A stretch of DNA of 64,000 bases from Argentina anserina (taxonomy: Eukaryota; Streptophyta; Magnoliopsida; Rosales; Rosaceae). Under the pieces are notes generated by a model. That model worked only from the letters and a program-made list of their open reading frames with translations. It did no database searches and was not told the origin of the DNA. Shown here piece after piece: positions 44,573 through 57,460 of the stretch (the first letter of the stretch is position 1; each line of letters begins with the position of its first letter). The stretch covers positions 3,410,001 to 3,474,000 of the forward strand of contig NC_065877.1 of assembly GCF_933775445.1 (NCBI RefSeq), read 5' to 3'. The position numbers and the translations under genes were made by a program.

Positions 44573-44923
44573 GACATAAAAGCCTTGTCTTTGTTAATGG
44601 AGTTGCTCAACTTTTGAGTTCATGTTAAGAACGATGATCCGTAAATCTTGGGTGTAAACTTTTGACACAAGCATACATTCAGGTTTTCGTATCTTCTCCA
44701 AGCAAGAGAACCAAAAGCATTGGGAGATTAAGCAGACTTCTCATGCGAGCAAATCATGGAAGCTTTGACACGTAATATTATTCATTATTCATATAATGTG
44801 TAACAAGGCTAGAATAATTTCAATGTCTATGATATTAGATTGTGTATATATATACATATATCTCCAAAGACTACATCTTTTAAATTAGAGTGCGAATGAA
44901 GTGCAGGGTATTGGCAGCAAAAC
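44573..44923. other. Short spacer, RPAP3 promoter and IES2 3' region
   Basis: About 350 bp of AT-rich DNA between the solo LTR and the IES2-like stop codon. A TATATATATACATATA stretch lies near 44846-44861. No gene recognised; the region must hold the IES2 3' end and perhaps distal promoter of the RPAP3-like gene. Confidence 0.4.
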
Positions 44924-47413
44924 TTATTTCACTGAATTTGAATTACATGCAGGTAGAGATGGCATCTTCTCATGGACTGCCTTGTAGCACTGGAGACTGC
45001 AGAGAGGGAGCTTTGACTGGGAATCCCTGTACTTGTATGGGTTTGTACAATATGGTCCCGCGCACTTCTCACGGGGAGGAGGGTAACTGAAATCCACATA
45101 TATCACCCGAATAAGATGACTCGTAATAATATCAGCACAGCTTTCACTGGAAAGAATATTTGAGCTAGTGTAAAATCAACTGTAATACCACCACGAACAT
45201 TTTGACATACTACCATACCTGCATGGTTTAGAGTCAAATATGGTTGGCAAGCCAACTGTATCGGGAAAAGTAACAATTGATCCTGATGGACCCATCACCC
45301 ATCGAACCGAATCTGATGGAAGCATAGCATTTGCAGCTCTTTCCTGGATAACAAATCAGCATAAGGAAATTAAAGGAAATGTTATGGGGCATGATATGAA
45401 GCATAGGATTGCATTATCCATCATTCATTACCTGTGCCATATCTTCTTGCCGTTTCTTTATCTTGTCTTCCTTTTTCTTCCGACTGGAATCTTGGCCCAA
45501 AATTTTTCTGATTGCCTCAGCCTATTGATGATAGCAGATTGAGATGAGCTTAACAAATACATCCCATATAACTCATCTGCATTGCACAGGGAAGACAAAA
45601 GTAAACTAAAAGGCCAAACCTCCGATTCTCTGGCTGCTTTCTCTACTTGCATCTTCCGTCTCTGAGCAGCCTCAGCTTTCTTCAGTTGCTGCTCCACAGC
45701 ACAGAGTTCCTCTTTTTGCTCTATCAATAAACAACACATATAACATCAGCGATGCGTGCATATTCAACATCAGTTAATAAAGATACGATCACCTACTTCT
45801 TGGTGGTGCAGGGGGCAACCCGTTGGGAAACTCAATTACACTCGCACCTATGCTGGAAGAGACATCTTTACTTGTTTGAAGAGCCCTTCGACGAGTAGTA
45901 ATTGTCATCTCCTTATTATCTGAGGAAGAGTCAACAAACTCCTTTCTCGAGTTTTCCAGGATCATGAGTTCTGGCTCACCATCGGAATCAGCTTCCTCTT
46001 CTTCAACATAATCAGTATCATCAACCACTCTTCCTGATCTGGACTTCTTACCCTCCTTGTCTGGCCTTGATATGCCATAATCTACCAAATCTACACTGTA
46101 CTGGCCAACACTACTTCCCTTCAACACTCTTGAAATCTTCCTTTCTTTCCTGACTGCTCTTTCCTCATCCTCTTGGTAGTCCAAACTGTAATCTGTGTTT
46201 AACTTAGAATTTTTTAGTTTTTCAAGGTATTGAACTTCCACATCATCGTCATCATCTCCAACATCATCTGTTTTATCCAGCACACGTCTCTTCGGGACCC
46301 GTTTGCTCTTGCGAGTAGGTTCTTCAGGCAACCTACCCCTTGAAATATCATTCTTCCCAGCATCAAGGACATTTTTAGATGGATCCTTAAACGCAACGCC
46401 TCGTAACCCATTTCCTTTATCTGAACCAAAAGAACCATTGTCATCTGAATTTTCCTGCCACACGGTGTAGTTTCAGGTTAGATTAATAAATTTTCTCCTT
46501 AATGAACATCATTCTCACTAATAACCAATGGGAGAAGAGAAACAACAAGACCAAAAACAGAGAGCTTACAGAAAAGAAAAATAAACTACGAACATTGCAG
46601 CACCATATCAGAAGTTTGTAAGCGTTTGGTTTAAATGCAGTTTCTGCTATATGATACCTAATTTCATGTCCACTGGCCATATGTCGGTTTTTCAATGCCA
46701 AGGATATCATAATGAAGATTTCTATTGACAATGGTAGTCAAATTTATAAAATTCTTAAAGCACATCTCGATGGTCTCATACCTGAAGAATCAACCTCTTC
46801 CGTGGTCGAGGGGCATCTGAAATATGAGAAGATTTTGAAGCAGTCAACCCAACATTAGATGCACCATCAGATGTAGACTTGGCCGGAATTGTGTGTGTAA
46901 CACCACTAACCTTAAGCTTGACCTTTTTCACAGTACTCTTATTCTCTATGTTATCTGAACCAATACTAATAGACCCATCCTTGTTCGGGACTTTCCTATT
47001 AGCCGGGCCAAGGATACCCTTGCTGGACCTTGTAGAGTGCCTATGCTCGTTACTGCCACGAAAAGAGCCATTATTTGAAGCTTCATCAGATTCTACATAT
47101 CCCCCTCCCTCAGCTTTAGTCATATTCTGGACATAATCAGAATCAACAACATTACTAAAATAAGCAATTGGGCACATAGGTTCATTGATTCATGGAATTT
47201 TATCTCTTTTGAATGGTTAAACATATCATCATTAGACTGGGCACTTGACGGAGCACTTACATCGTCTGAAGGAGGAGTTGATGACAGGGAAGAGATGTCG
47301 CGATGATCCAAAGGAAACTGTGATTCATTTCGAGGACGACGAGATGTATTACTCCTTTTCCTCCTTGCAGCACTGTTTACATCACCGAATCCCAAACCAC
47401 CGAAACTCTCCAT
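44924..47413 (-). CDS. INO80 complex subunit B/IES2-like (PAPA-1, HIT finger)
   Basis: Seven coding exons: 47413-47261, 47126-46782, 46454-45797, 45720-45620, 45521-45432, 45343-45219 and 45086-44924; 1,635 nt, 544 codons. A basic start (ARRKRSNTSRRPRNESQ) leads into a long acidic and serine-rich disordered middle. The PAPA-1 region (about residues 395-485) contains RRKMQVEKAARESEAEAIRK, ILGQDSSRKKKEDKIKKRQE and RWVMGPSGSIVTFPDTVGLP. A HIT-type zinc finger follows (about 496-525), with CAGPYC and LCSLQCYKAVHE. In yeast and animals this family activates the INO80 chromatin remodeller. The first intron is the least certain junction: donor GAT/GTAAGT joined to GTCCAG/AATATG keeps phase, but a donor farther into the first exon joined to a nearer acceptor is also possible. 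Arabidopsis At1g56460 appears to be the counterpart (from memory). A non-coding leader exon is likely upstream. Confidence 0.9.
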
Positions 47414-48050
47414 TCTAGCCACAGGTGGTGAACCACAACTCTAATGCTGCACAAAACACATGCCGATTTTTGTCATGAGCAGTAAATAACATTGATTGTA
47501 AATGCCACACACAATTACACATCACAACAAGTTCACAACAATCAAACATGACAACACAAACATGATAAATCATCAAAACCAATGCCAGCATTGAACCAAC
47601 TATCTCCTCCTACAAAGTTGAACCAATCTGAAACTCGACTCAATTGAGCTAACAACTTACTCTGTTACTTACATCTTAGCTCAAAACAGAACAAGCAAGC
47701 ATAAAAACTGATATGCAACGACAGGAAACCATAACATAGCTCATAATTAATTGATTATCATAAAGCATATTCGCGCCAAAAACTAAATAAATTAAGAAGC
47801 AAAATCAAACATAGATTTCAGAAACCCAAATCAAGTAAGCATCAAATTACAACAACAAGAATAAATTACAGAGGTTTGAACGAATAAAGATCCAATTTTT
47901 ATATTCCCAACCACATCAATACACCAAAAGGTTCCGATGATTGATCCAGAACTGAATACCCAAATGAGAAAACCACACAAGTTGAGCAGAAATTAGATAG
48001 AAACAACAAAGTTGAAGACTTTACCTTTAGGCAGCTAAGAAACCAAAGGA
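47414..48050 (-). other. Leader exon and intron of the IES2-like gene
   Basis: On the minus strand, CTTAGCTGCCTAAAG is followed by GTAAAGTC near 48024, a good donor. The acceptor TTTTGTGCAG lies near 47449, about 35 bp before the start codon. This predicts a non-coding first exon and an intron of about 575 bp in the leader. Confidence 0.5.
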
Positions 48051-49472
48051 AACCCTAAGATTGGAACCGACAAGAGTCCAAGACGGCCGTGCCGGACTTA
48101 AAGAATACGAATAGGGTGAGGTTGATAAGTGGCGCAATGTGATTGGAGAAGGAGAGGGGGTGGAGAACCGAGTTAAAGTTGGGGTTTATTTGCAGAAGGG
48201 GACCAATAGTTTTCACCATTTGTGTACATTGAATAGTGTTGCTGTAGTTATGTTCAGCTGTTATTACCATCCTGTACATTTGGAGCTCCTCGCTAGCAGT
48301 CACTGTCTCTTTGTTTAGTTGGGTTCGGACCTGGGAGTTTAGGAAACTTGGATTACGATTAGGTGGATTTGGATCAAGTCCATATCATTATGAATCTCTC
48401 CCGAACCAAACCGTAAGACAAGGTTGATTGAGCGGCCTAACATGAAAATCTTCATCTGGCATTTGAGCCTACATTATACTCATATGGACCAATGTGACGT
48501 GAGTGAAGTGGCTCGTTGCCTACCAATTTAGTACATCCACCGGGATTTTTTTTTATATCGATAATATTGTATTACTTGACAACGATCAAAAGACACCTTA
48601 CATCAAAATCCGAACAACTATCAAAATACGATCGCAGCAGCAAGTATTAGGACTAATGCCCTCATTGCTAACAATTAAGCTCAAAAGATAGCCTCAAACG
48701 ACAAGACATAAGCGCTAATTTCTTTTAACTAGAATGCTAGCTAACAGAGGCTTCAATTGGGGACACATAGGAGATTCAAAACCAAGCACCAAATGCACGG
48801 AGGTTCTTCCATCCACCCAGTGGAGGTTCACCTCATATATGCTCAATGGCAGAATCTGAGAAAAGATTTCGAATGAGCCAATATACATTAAATGTACCAT
48901 TAATTATGCCGGAGGGACAATTTACACTAAATGTACCGTTTAATTATGATATTAACAGCTAATTAAGGGAGGAAATTTTTTTCGCCGAATGGGCCATGCA
49001 CCCCTCTGGCCTCCAAGAGGTTCCGCCACTATATATGCTAACGGCGAGTGTTACACACTTGCACAATAGAGTCAGTCAATATTTTTATATTTAACTCAAA
49101 TTATGGCACATGTTATATCATGTCATCAGTTTTAATGACAAATGAATGTTCACGAGATGGATGCAAGAATTTTCGCCAAATGTTCCTCTTATTGCTCTGG
49201 TAAAGAACCAGACTACCAGAGTTCTACATCATTCTGACACCAGCACCAGCTCTGCATCACCCAAGCAGCACACACTGCACACCCAGATTAGGCCCAAATG
49301 GTGTAATCAGACCCCACCCTGGGTGAGCCCAAATCCTAAGAACAACTAAATAGTGAATTAGTGATTGATGAGCTAGAGAGGTAAGTTCACTAGTGTGCTG
49401 TGGGCCTCTGGCAACTTTAGTGTATTACATCCTGGTTAATAGCTTCATATATTTTGACTCAGTATACTTTTC
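48051..49472. other. Intergenic, nothing recognised
   Basis: Spacer with no convincing gene. GAGGTTC-rich stretches near 48800-48830 resemble a stretch near 38115-38150, hinting at a small dispersed repeat. Confidence 0.4.
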
Positions 49473-50127
49473 TAGGGGTGGGCATTTGGTCCCGAAATCC
49501 CGATCTCGTCCCGATTTCGTCCCTAAATTTGCTGAGACGAGGACGAGATTCATGTTTGAAAAATGTACATCTCATCCCGTCCTGGTCTCGTTTTGAAATA
49601 ACATGACGAGATCGGGATTAACTTAGTAATGCTCGTTCAATCCCATCCCGTATTAATATAAAACTAAAATAACTAATATATATATATAATGTAATTTCAT
49701 CTCAACCGTTAAATTGATTAAGAAATATTAGGTTAACAATAACTTCAACCCCTTAAGAGTTTATTTTACCCTTAAAAAAAGAGTTTATTTTGCTTCTCTA
49801 AACATTAGGTAAACCATTGTTAATTAAAATATATAATTATTATCTAATAATAGATTTAAGCAAAATATGCATCTAAAGTTAATTAGCAAGTATAATTGAT
49901 CTTGTTATAGTGTATATAGTAATTGATTAATTATTTATTTTCATTATGAGATAATTATTACATTATTTTACAAATATCATTTTAAGTCCGCTTTGGTCCC
50001 GATTCTGAACGAGACACGGGTCCAGCGGGATTACTTTTAAAAACACTTAATCTCGTTCAGTCTATTATTTTAAATTACGGGACTGGAATTCACCTAATTT
50101 GGACATGTCCGGGCCATGCCCAGCCTA
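49473..50127. mobile_element. hAT-like MITE, second family
   Basis: The left end TAGGGGTGGGCAT and the reverse complement of the right end TAGGCTGGGCAT are related. Nearby ends carry GATCTCGTCCC, GGTCCCGA and GGGACT words, while the middle is AT-rich, as in hAT-type MITEs. No target-site duplication was found, so the borders are provisional. No transposase. Confidence 0.5.
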
Positions 50128-50945
50128 AGTAATTGACTGAGTGCCATGTTAAAAGCTAGCCAAAGTGATAATGATGGTCATGCATGCATACCGGCAGCAC
50201 TGCCTAATTCATCATACGCAATTCTCGTTTGCCTTTTCACCACTGCAGTAATTTTTTAACTGAGCTTACCAGCAAGTCAGCAACACTGCATGCCCAGGTG
50301 GTGAGGTCAGAGAGACGCAGAGGGAGAGAGGAAGAAGACTAAAACAGCAATGCGCTCAGTTCTCATCAGATTCAATTCTAGTCGACACGTACGTACGTAC
50401 ACAACTGATGGAGTTCGGTGTGATGGTGGGGACCCAAAAACGCCGGAGTGTGACTGGACTGAGGTCTAATCTCTCCGATGACAAGATGGCCTGCATTGTT
50501 TCTGAAAAGCCCTGGTGTCAGTCAATCAAATCAACCTGAGAGACTGGTGGTGGAGATGACTGGCCAGACATATCGGACGGCTGACAGCGACTCTGAGAAG
50601 GCTTTGCTAATCTTTCTTTCTTTCCGGTTTGACAACACCATTTACAGCAGCACTCCATGACACTAGCGCGCGATGCGCGGGTGCTCTTTTTTCTTCAGCC
50701 CCACCTTCATATACGAGGTCTCCCCCTAATCTGATCAAATCTTTATTTTTATTTACTAATTGTTTTCCTGGTTTCTTACTTTATAACTCTAGAAGTTCAA
50801 ATTTTTACTACCCCAATGAATGAAGTTTACTGATTTCATTATCAAATTCACTGGGATCCTTGTTACTACGTAAATTTCCCAGGTACAATGTTCACGCCAT
50901 CATGAGATGAATGAAGTTGACTCGACATGGAGAAAGTCATCAAGT
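50128..50945. other. Intergenic, nothing recognised
   Basis: Contains the tetranucleotide run ACGTACGTACGTAC near 50389-50402 and a CG-rich spot (GCGCGCGATGCGCGG) near 50666. The open frames at 50478-50823 lack recognisable domains. Confidence 0.4.
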
Positions 50946-51689
50946 GTCACGATTCCGAAATTTCAAGTATGAAACTCGAAAATCGAAGTCATGAAAACTC
51001 AAAAATAATCTCATCAATAAATCGAAATCGTCTCATCGTCACAGCGTATCATTACTGAGTTCATAGTACAACTCAGTCGAATGGATTAATACAAAACCAA
51101 TTTAAAATTCAAAACATTATTTCAAATGGAAATGTAAAATCCTCACAATCCTCACCACAAAATAAATGAAGAAACTTCGAAGTCTTCAGAGTGGTCTGTC
51201 AATTATGCTAATCCACACCTGCAGAACTATCCCATACACCATTGAATAGGTGCACCAGAATTGTAAATACAAACCCGGTAAGCTTTTGCAACTCGTATGA
51301 GTAAAACAACAATATAGCTCGTGTATAAATACAAAAGAAAAATCATGAAAACATTTAATTATAAATGTGCTCATGAGTCATTGGACGGCCCATTTGGTTG
51401 TCCAATAATATCTGAAAATATAAGTGCTCATGAGAAATCGGGCAACACATCTATTTACCCAAATACATTTATAATACGGGTACTCATGAGCGTTGGTACT
51501 CATCTGTTATCCCTCATGCTAGTACGCTGCCAGACATTGGGCAACCACTTGTTACCCAATACCCAAAAATATGGGTACTCATAAGCCGGTAACCCATATG
51601 TTACCTCTCATGTCAGTACACCGGCAGACAGACTAGAGCTCTAACTGTATCATAACTGTCGCCCGACCAAGGCTAGGTTTCGACATGCC

Positions 51690-51731
51690 AACATGTCCGA
51701 AGACATGTCCGAAGACAGGTCCGAAGACAAC
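51690..51731. repeat. Three-copy 13-bp tandem repeat in LTR copy 3
   Basis: ATGTCCGAAGACA, ATGTCCGAAGACA and GGTCCGAAGACA occur in a row. Copies 1 and 2 have a single CGTCCGAAGACA at the matching place, so this array is private to copy 3. Confidence 0.7.
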
Positions 51732-52034
51732 AAAAACGTTTTAACATAACTCAAGTTAAAACCATGTACAAAACTACAAACAATCCTCACATATTGTCGT
51801 ACAACACCAAGTGACATGCTCAATACATAAATATCAATGCCATAAATGAGATTATTTGAAAACCGAAAATATGACAGTATATAATATAGCAACCCCTATA
51901 TATGTATCGATTTTACCAATTATACACATACACAACGCACTATATCATATACATATCATAGTTTGATCTTTTAAAATAAATGTAATTATGAATCTCCACT
52001 AAGGGTAGATTCGTCATTGTGAGATTTTACTCAC

Positions 52035-52099
52035 CTTAAATTCTTGAGCGTAATTTCCAAAATTCCGCAAGCGACTTCTTTACTCGTTGTGTCGATCAC
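52035..52099 (-). other. Exon-like 65-bp block in LTR copy 3
   Basis: On the minus strand, preceded by CTTATCTATTCTAG and followed by GTGAGTAA. Starts GTGATCGAC and contains ATTACGCTCA. Same borders and exact length as in the other three LTR copies. Confidence 0.48.
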
Positions 52100-53551
52100 C
52101 TAGAATAGATAAGAAGTGATTTAGAAGCGTTACGTAAAACCTCAAATGCCAAAACAGTAATAATGGTTTAATGTTCAGCAATTTCTGGTTTTTACGAAAC
52201 TATTGTTCACGTAATTACTATTCATGTATCACTATTCAAATACGTATTGTCTACGTATTACTTTTCATATACATACTGCTTACATATTAATGTATAGTAA
52301 CGTACTATACATAGTAAATACTGTCAGTAAATACAAATAACTTATTTACCTTTTGGAAATTACTATTATAATTTACTGTACGCAAATTACATTTACATTT
52401 ATTTTACGTAAATTACTTTTATATTTACTGTACAAAAACATTTTTTAACAAAATTACTGTTTCGAAAAATCACTGTTCAGGCATAACCGCACGTGGGGTT
52501 CACACGCCACTTCCAGCGGCCGCGCCTCCCCACAGTGGCAGTGCGTGGAGCCCACGCGCCGCTCAAACCGGCCGCGTGGCTTGCCCACCGCCGCCCAAAA
52601 CCTCTCCTTTCTTCCTCTCCTCCTCTCCTATGGCCTTAAGCCGCCTCCTGCTCCCTTCATGCCCCCGCACGCACCGCCTAAAGAGGCGGTACCCTCCATT
52701 TCTCCTCCTCCTCTGATTCATCCCAAATCTCCACAAATTCGCAAACAAAGCATCTCAATAATCAAAACAATTGAACCCTTACCTAATTTGAGCCTTGGAA
52801 CCACCGAAGTGTCGTCGGAGGAACTTGAACAAGGCGGCGATCGAGTATGAGGAGAGGGTGAGGCGGCGACGCGATTCAGGCTCCAATCGCCTCGCAGGTG
52901 GCACCAGGGACGAGGAGAGGTGGAGATGTGCTAGCCTCGGGCACTGGCGTTGCCGGAGGAGCAGCTCAGACAGCGGAGGAAGTTGCGGGGCCTCGGGTTG
53001 TCGCGCGAGAGCTCACGACAGCAAGGGGAGGCGTGTCGAGCTCGGGGTCTGATGCGAAGGGCCTTGCGAAGCTTTTGGGCGAGGCGGTGAGGGCCACAGA
53101 GGTCTGGTCGACGAGATCGCCGGTGAAGTTTTCTGAGGAGGGAGAGAGAGAAGAGAGAGAAAGAGGGAGGGAAGCGGGTGAGGGGTTTCCGAAAATGGAA
53201 ACCCTAATCCCTAAAATTTCATTTTTATACAATTTTCCAAAATCGAAAACTAACTTCCATAGTTAATAACTTTCACGTACGATGTCCAATTAGAACGTGT
53301 GATGTGTCCATGAACTCGTATTGACGAGCTCTATAACTTTCGTGAATGAAGTTTTCGGAAATGAGTGACAGAGTAAAAATCAACTCTCGGGTCGCGGAAA
53401 CGTAACGTTTTTCAAATTTAGATTTCCGACGACGGTTCCGTTTTCGATTTGACAACGTTGTGAAGCGAAACAAATGCGGTTTAATAATTTTACAAACTTT
53501 ATTAATTTCTAAGAATTCAAATAATTTGATTCTGAAGAATCGGGTCATTAC

Positions 53552-53947
53552 ACCGTGTTGGCAATACAATCCGGCCAACACTTTTCAAGCTCCTTTGGTA
53601 CAAACCTCATGAGTTAACTTTGTACAAACGCTCACATGAAGCGCGGCAAGAACAAGGTTTCAAATATCGGTTACATTTTTACTTGGAAGGATTTAAGAAG
53701 TGGTTTGATACCTAGTCAGACTAAAAGGCTCAATCCCAAACCTAAATGTGATGAAATGAAGTTTCATCTTGTTTTGTAGACAAAAAAAACCTAGTAACTT
53801 TCCATTCACTGCAAACAGTACACCACCGGATCATCATTTCATACAAGGCATTAACCAACTACCTTCTACTATATACTTACGTTCCTCCACAAGCCAATAA
53901 ATTCGTAGCACATACATCTAATACATTTGACCAATCAGAAGTTACCG
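53552..53947. other. Intergenic, 3' side of the kelch gene
   Basis: Spacer between LTR copy 3 and the kelch-gene stop codon. It probably holds the kelch 3' untranslated region. No other feature seen. Confidence 0.45.
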
Positions 53948-56900
53948 CTAAGAACCACCTGAGCCACTTCCTGATCCACCAAGTGTTAAAACCAGACCTT
54001 GAAAATCACTTTGGTGATTAGGTTCTTTAGCGGAAGATGAGGCTCTGACTCCTGGAAATGGTCGAGCCACCTGAGGTTGCCTGAGGCCTAGACTAGACCT
54101 TGGTAGGGAATTCTTCATTGGATTCTCCGAAAGTTTTGAGGAGGATGACTCTGCATGATTTGAGTTTGCAAATGGCTGTGTCATAGCATTGGCAAGTTCA
54201 CTTTGTGGAACAATTGACCCTCTTCCAATGATTCCAGGTCCCAGATTGCCAATGTGACTTGTTGAAGAAGAATAATTTTGTAGAGTAAATGGCATTCTTG
54301 GGACAATGGCACGTCCCTGGTAATTTCACAAGCAAGCTAAGTACATCTCTTTTACCTACTACACTAAGGATTTCAGTGCAAGTTGTGCAACATAGTTCGA
54401 TATTTGAAGCTTACCGGTGCAAATAAGACCCCTCGAAATATGTTTCCATTAACAGTTGCAGTCATAAGGAAACCAGAGTCAAATTCCCCATCAACTTTGC
54501 CATGGACCTCAGAACCAATCTAAACACAAGAAAGAGCCATTAGAAAACTCAACTATAGGAAACAGAAAATTACCAACTAGCATAGAAGAGTAACTTTAAA
54601 AGAAATGCATACAAAGTTCCGCATAGGGTTTGCTGCAACGACTGGTATGTGTTCTGCAGTTTGAAAGTGCATGCTTGGTCCACCATGAAGATACTGCTCT
54701 CGTCTGGCTTTCATTTGATGTGCGCCTAACAAGTGGCTAAGTTCCTCCGGACTTTGTGTCGAAAACCTGATATCTTTGGCTGGAACTTCTAAGATCTTTA
54801 TGTTCGGACTCTGATTTAATTGCTTAAAGATATGAAAACCTTGAGAAGGTGGGGCAGATTCTTCAAGATTGGTAATTGGGGTCTGTTGCAGTTCTTGGTC
54901 TGAGTGAGATGATGATGAATGCTGGGACATAGATAGAGAATGCTCTTCTTGTTCTGATTTAAATTCCCGTGCTCCAGCAGTCGTAGTTCTTCTCCTTTTT
55001 GGATGCAGAGTATCTACAATGACATCTTAAAATCAATGACTTCTTCATGATTACCCAGAGGCACAAAATGAACTTTCTTTGTATAAAAAAAAAACCTGAG
55101 TGTAAAGAAGATCGTTTTTGTTCTGATCCTGATTTATTGGATGTCTGCCCTACTGCTACAGGATTCCCCATAAGCAAAGGTTTTACATTCTGCTCAAGCA
55201 TTTACAAAAATATTCCCATTCATAATAAGGACATACAAAAGGAAAAAGATGCAGGATAGTTAAAACTATTCCTGTACCGTGTTAATATTAGCTCCCCTGG
55301 AGAACCTTCTCCTCTCTTGGTTCAAATGGCTTCCAAAAATTTTGCATATAGGAACATCGTAGCACTCGTATGGCTGTTCTGTTCCAAGCTGCAACACCAA
55401 CAACTCATTGAGAGGACGATCATCCTCCCCACACCTGCAGGTTAATACCAGCAAATTTAGATGGAACACAACTATATGCATTCACAAAGTGTACACGGAC
55501 TTGGAGGTAGATATGTAACAAAACATGGATAACTACCCCCCATAGACGGCAATGTGAGAGTCTGTAATAACAGCAGTGTGAGAGAATCTCCCTTGTGGCA
55601 TTTGGCCGCATACATCGAGTTGGGTCCATGAACAAGTACTTGAATCTAGGACCCATGTATCGTTATAGTACCGTTTGTGTCCAACGCCTCCAATGATGTA
55701 GACCTGCACATTTTCTTTCCCCATATCAAGGACTTTCTCTTATCAATTACGTGAAACTCTAACTAGACTAGATATCTAAATCAAGATGACACTGATCCTT
55801 TTTTATTCTTTTTTGTTCTTGTTTTTTTACTAAATCACTCCTCAAAATTTGACATAGGTAATCCACTTAAAATGCTCAGTAAAGAGAGCATTATCTCATA
55901 ACTGTACGAGTAAGATGAAATTGCTCATTTTCAATGTTTTATGCAATGCATATTCCTATTTCCACAAGTGGTAGTATTAGTTACCTGTGTGCCAATACTC
56001 ACAGCTGCATGACCAGCCCTGCCACCGGGTGAAGATCCTTGAACAGCCAACTGCTCCAAAACAACCACATAAGCCTCGTCTCACTTGAATTGTTCAGATT
56101 TCAAGACATGTAAGAAATAAGATCATTCTGAAATTGATTTTTAAACAAAATAGATGAATAGATAACCATACCCTTGTCCAGGTCATTGTGTTCATGTCAA
56201 GCATATCAACATCACCATAATAACTATCGCCCCGGTCGCCTCCGTACACAAGCATCTTCTTTCCCATTGCAATAGCACTATGGCTGTCTCTAGGAACAGG
56301 AATATCACCCTTAACCTCAGGGGAAGTCCATCTCATGGTTTTGAGGTTTAGAACATGCAGATCATTCATGCATTCACCTTCTCCACTTCCCCCAAAAACC
56401 ACTAATTCTTCATCATCCACAAGTGTGGCAGAATGACTTTCTCGAGGCGATGGTGGAGTTCCGCCATATTCAGGTCGAGTCCATTCTTTGGTCATCAGAT
56501 TTAAAATATGAAGATCATTACACTTCTTGGAGCCACTTGTACCCCCAAAAACTATCATATTATCACCCAAAACAACAGTACTGTGGCTATCCCTAGGACC
56601 AGGCCCTTGACCAGTTGTTACAAGAGTGTTCCAGACCATTGTTTCAAAATTAAGAACAAGAACATCACTGTAATGCATACCTCCAGAACACCCCTACATT
56701 TTAATGTCAAAAAAGTATGAGTTCCAAAGTCGAGAACAGTAAAACAACAGACTTCCACCCAGAAATCCCAGAATTAAGAAACATTTTAGATCATCACAAA
56801 TTAAATAATAAAAAAACAAAAACATATTGACAAATTTGAATATGAAATATGGAATATTTAAAAGAACATACATAAGAAAACAAGTAAGGTGCTTTCACAG

Positions 56901-57460
56901 TTCACCTACCACCATATAACTGCCATACTAATTGGAGAAACATATACAACAACAGGTAGTCAAAATTCAAAAGCATTCTCAAATCAAAATTAAAAGAGAC
57001 TAAGAGAGTGAAAAAAAAGGAAAGAACAATATTTAGTGGAAGAAAAGTTGGTTTGCCAATAACCAAGTATAAACCATATTGAATATCACTGAATATAACA
57101 AGAAAGATTCACAACTGCACCATTCAACATGCATCCAGAAAGGAAAGAACTCAGGCTTTCATTACCACCAAAAGCTTGACACAGAAATAAGCTTATAGCA
57201 TACAAGTTTCACACTTTCAGATCAAACAATCAACGAAATTCATGCATGTTCATAACTTCATGAAAATTTAAGGGAAATTTATATACAGGCTAAAAATAAG
57301 AGAAGGAAGAGAAATTTATACATACCCCAAAAACATACATATTCCCCTGATAATAACAAGCAGAGTGCCCCCATCTTGCAGAAGGATTGAATCCCGCAAG
57401 GTTTGGGTAGAGCCACATTGCCTTCTTCCTTGCAGCTTCTTCACTTTTCAAAGACCCCAT
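53948..57460 (-). CDS. Kelch-repeat (galactose oxidase-like) protein
   Basis: Nine coding exons: 57460-57326, 56693-56172, 56050-55985, 55703-55537, 55434-55278, 55189-55096, 55013-54613, 54519-54415 and 54316-53948; 2,016 nt, 671 codons, in phase. The N-terminal half is a kelch beta-propeller of about six blades, with repeated PRDSHS/PRESHS turns followed by FGG, YGG or IGG pairs (for example TGQGPGPRDSHS, GGTPPSPRESHS, VKGDIPVPRDSHS). From about residue 380 it is a serine/glutamine-rich disordered region. A conserved late segment contains HGKVDGEFDSGFLMTATVNG and FRGVLFAPGR, and the protein ends GGSGSGSGGS. Kelch propellers bind protein partners; the specific role is unknown. There is no F-box, acyl-CoA-binding domain or phosphatase domain, which separates it from other plant kelch families. 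The family call is secure, the function is not. Confidence 0.9.

Larger units (their letters stand above)
50946..53551 (-). mobile_element. Long solo LTR, copy 3 (diverged)
   Basis: About 2.6 kb from TGTCACGATTCC to GGGTCATTACA, same family and orientation as copy 1 but clearly more diverged. Conserved landmarks in order: the AAACCCGGTAAGCTTT block, the CAGACTAGAGCTCTAACTGT block, the 65-bp exon-like block, the ACTGTTCA/AGTAAAT array, the GC-rich CGC island near 52490-52570, the CT-rich leader and a TATA box (minus, near 53222-53230). Flanks TCAAG and CCGTG do not match, so no target duplication is visible. The open frames at 52545-53266 are inside the LTR and compositional. Confidence 0.8.

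Noticed and set aside
52545..53266. Open frames of 85-122 codons, alanine and arginine rich
   Set aside because: Part of LTR copy 3 leader and GC-rich island; same explanation as for copy 1.
50946..53551. Target-site duplication for LTR copy 3
   Set aside because: Flanking 5-mers TCAAG and CCGTG do not match, so no duplication is claimed.
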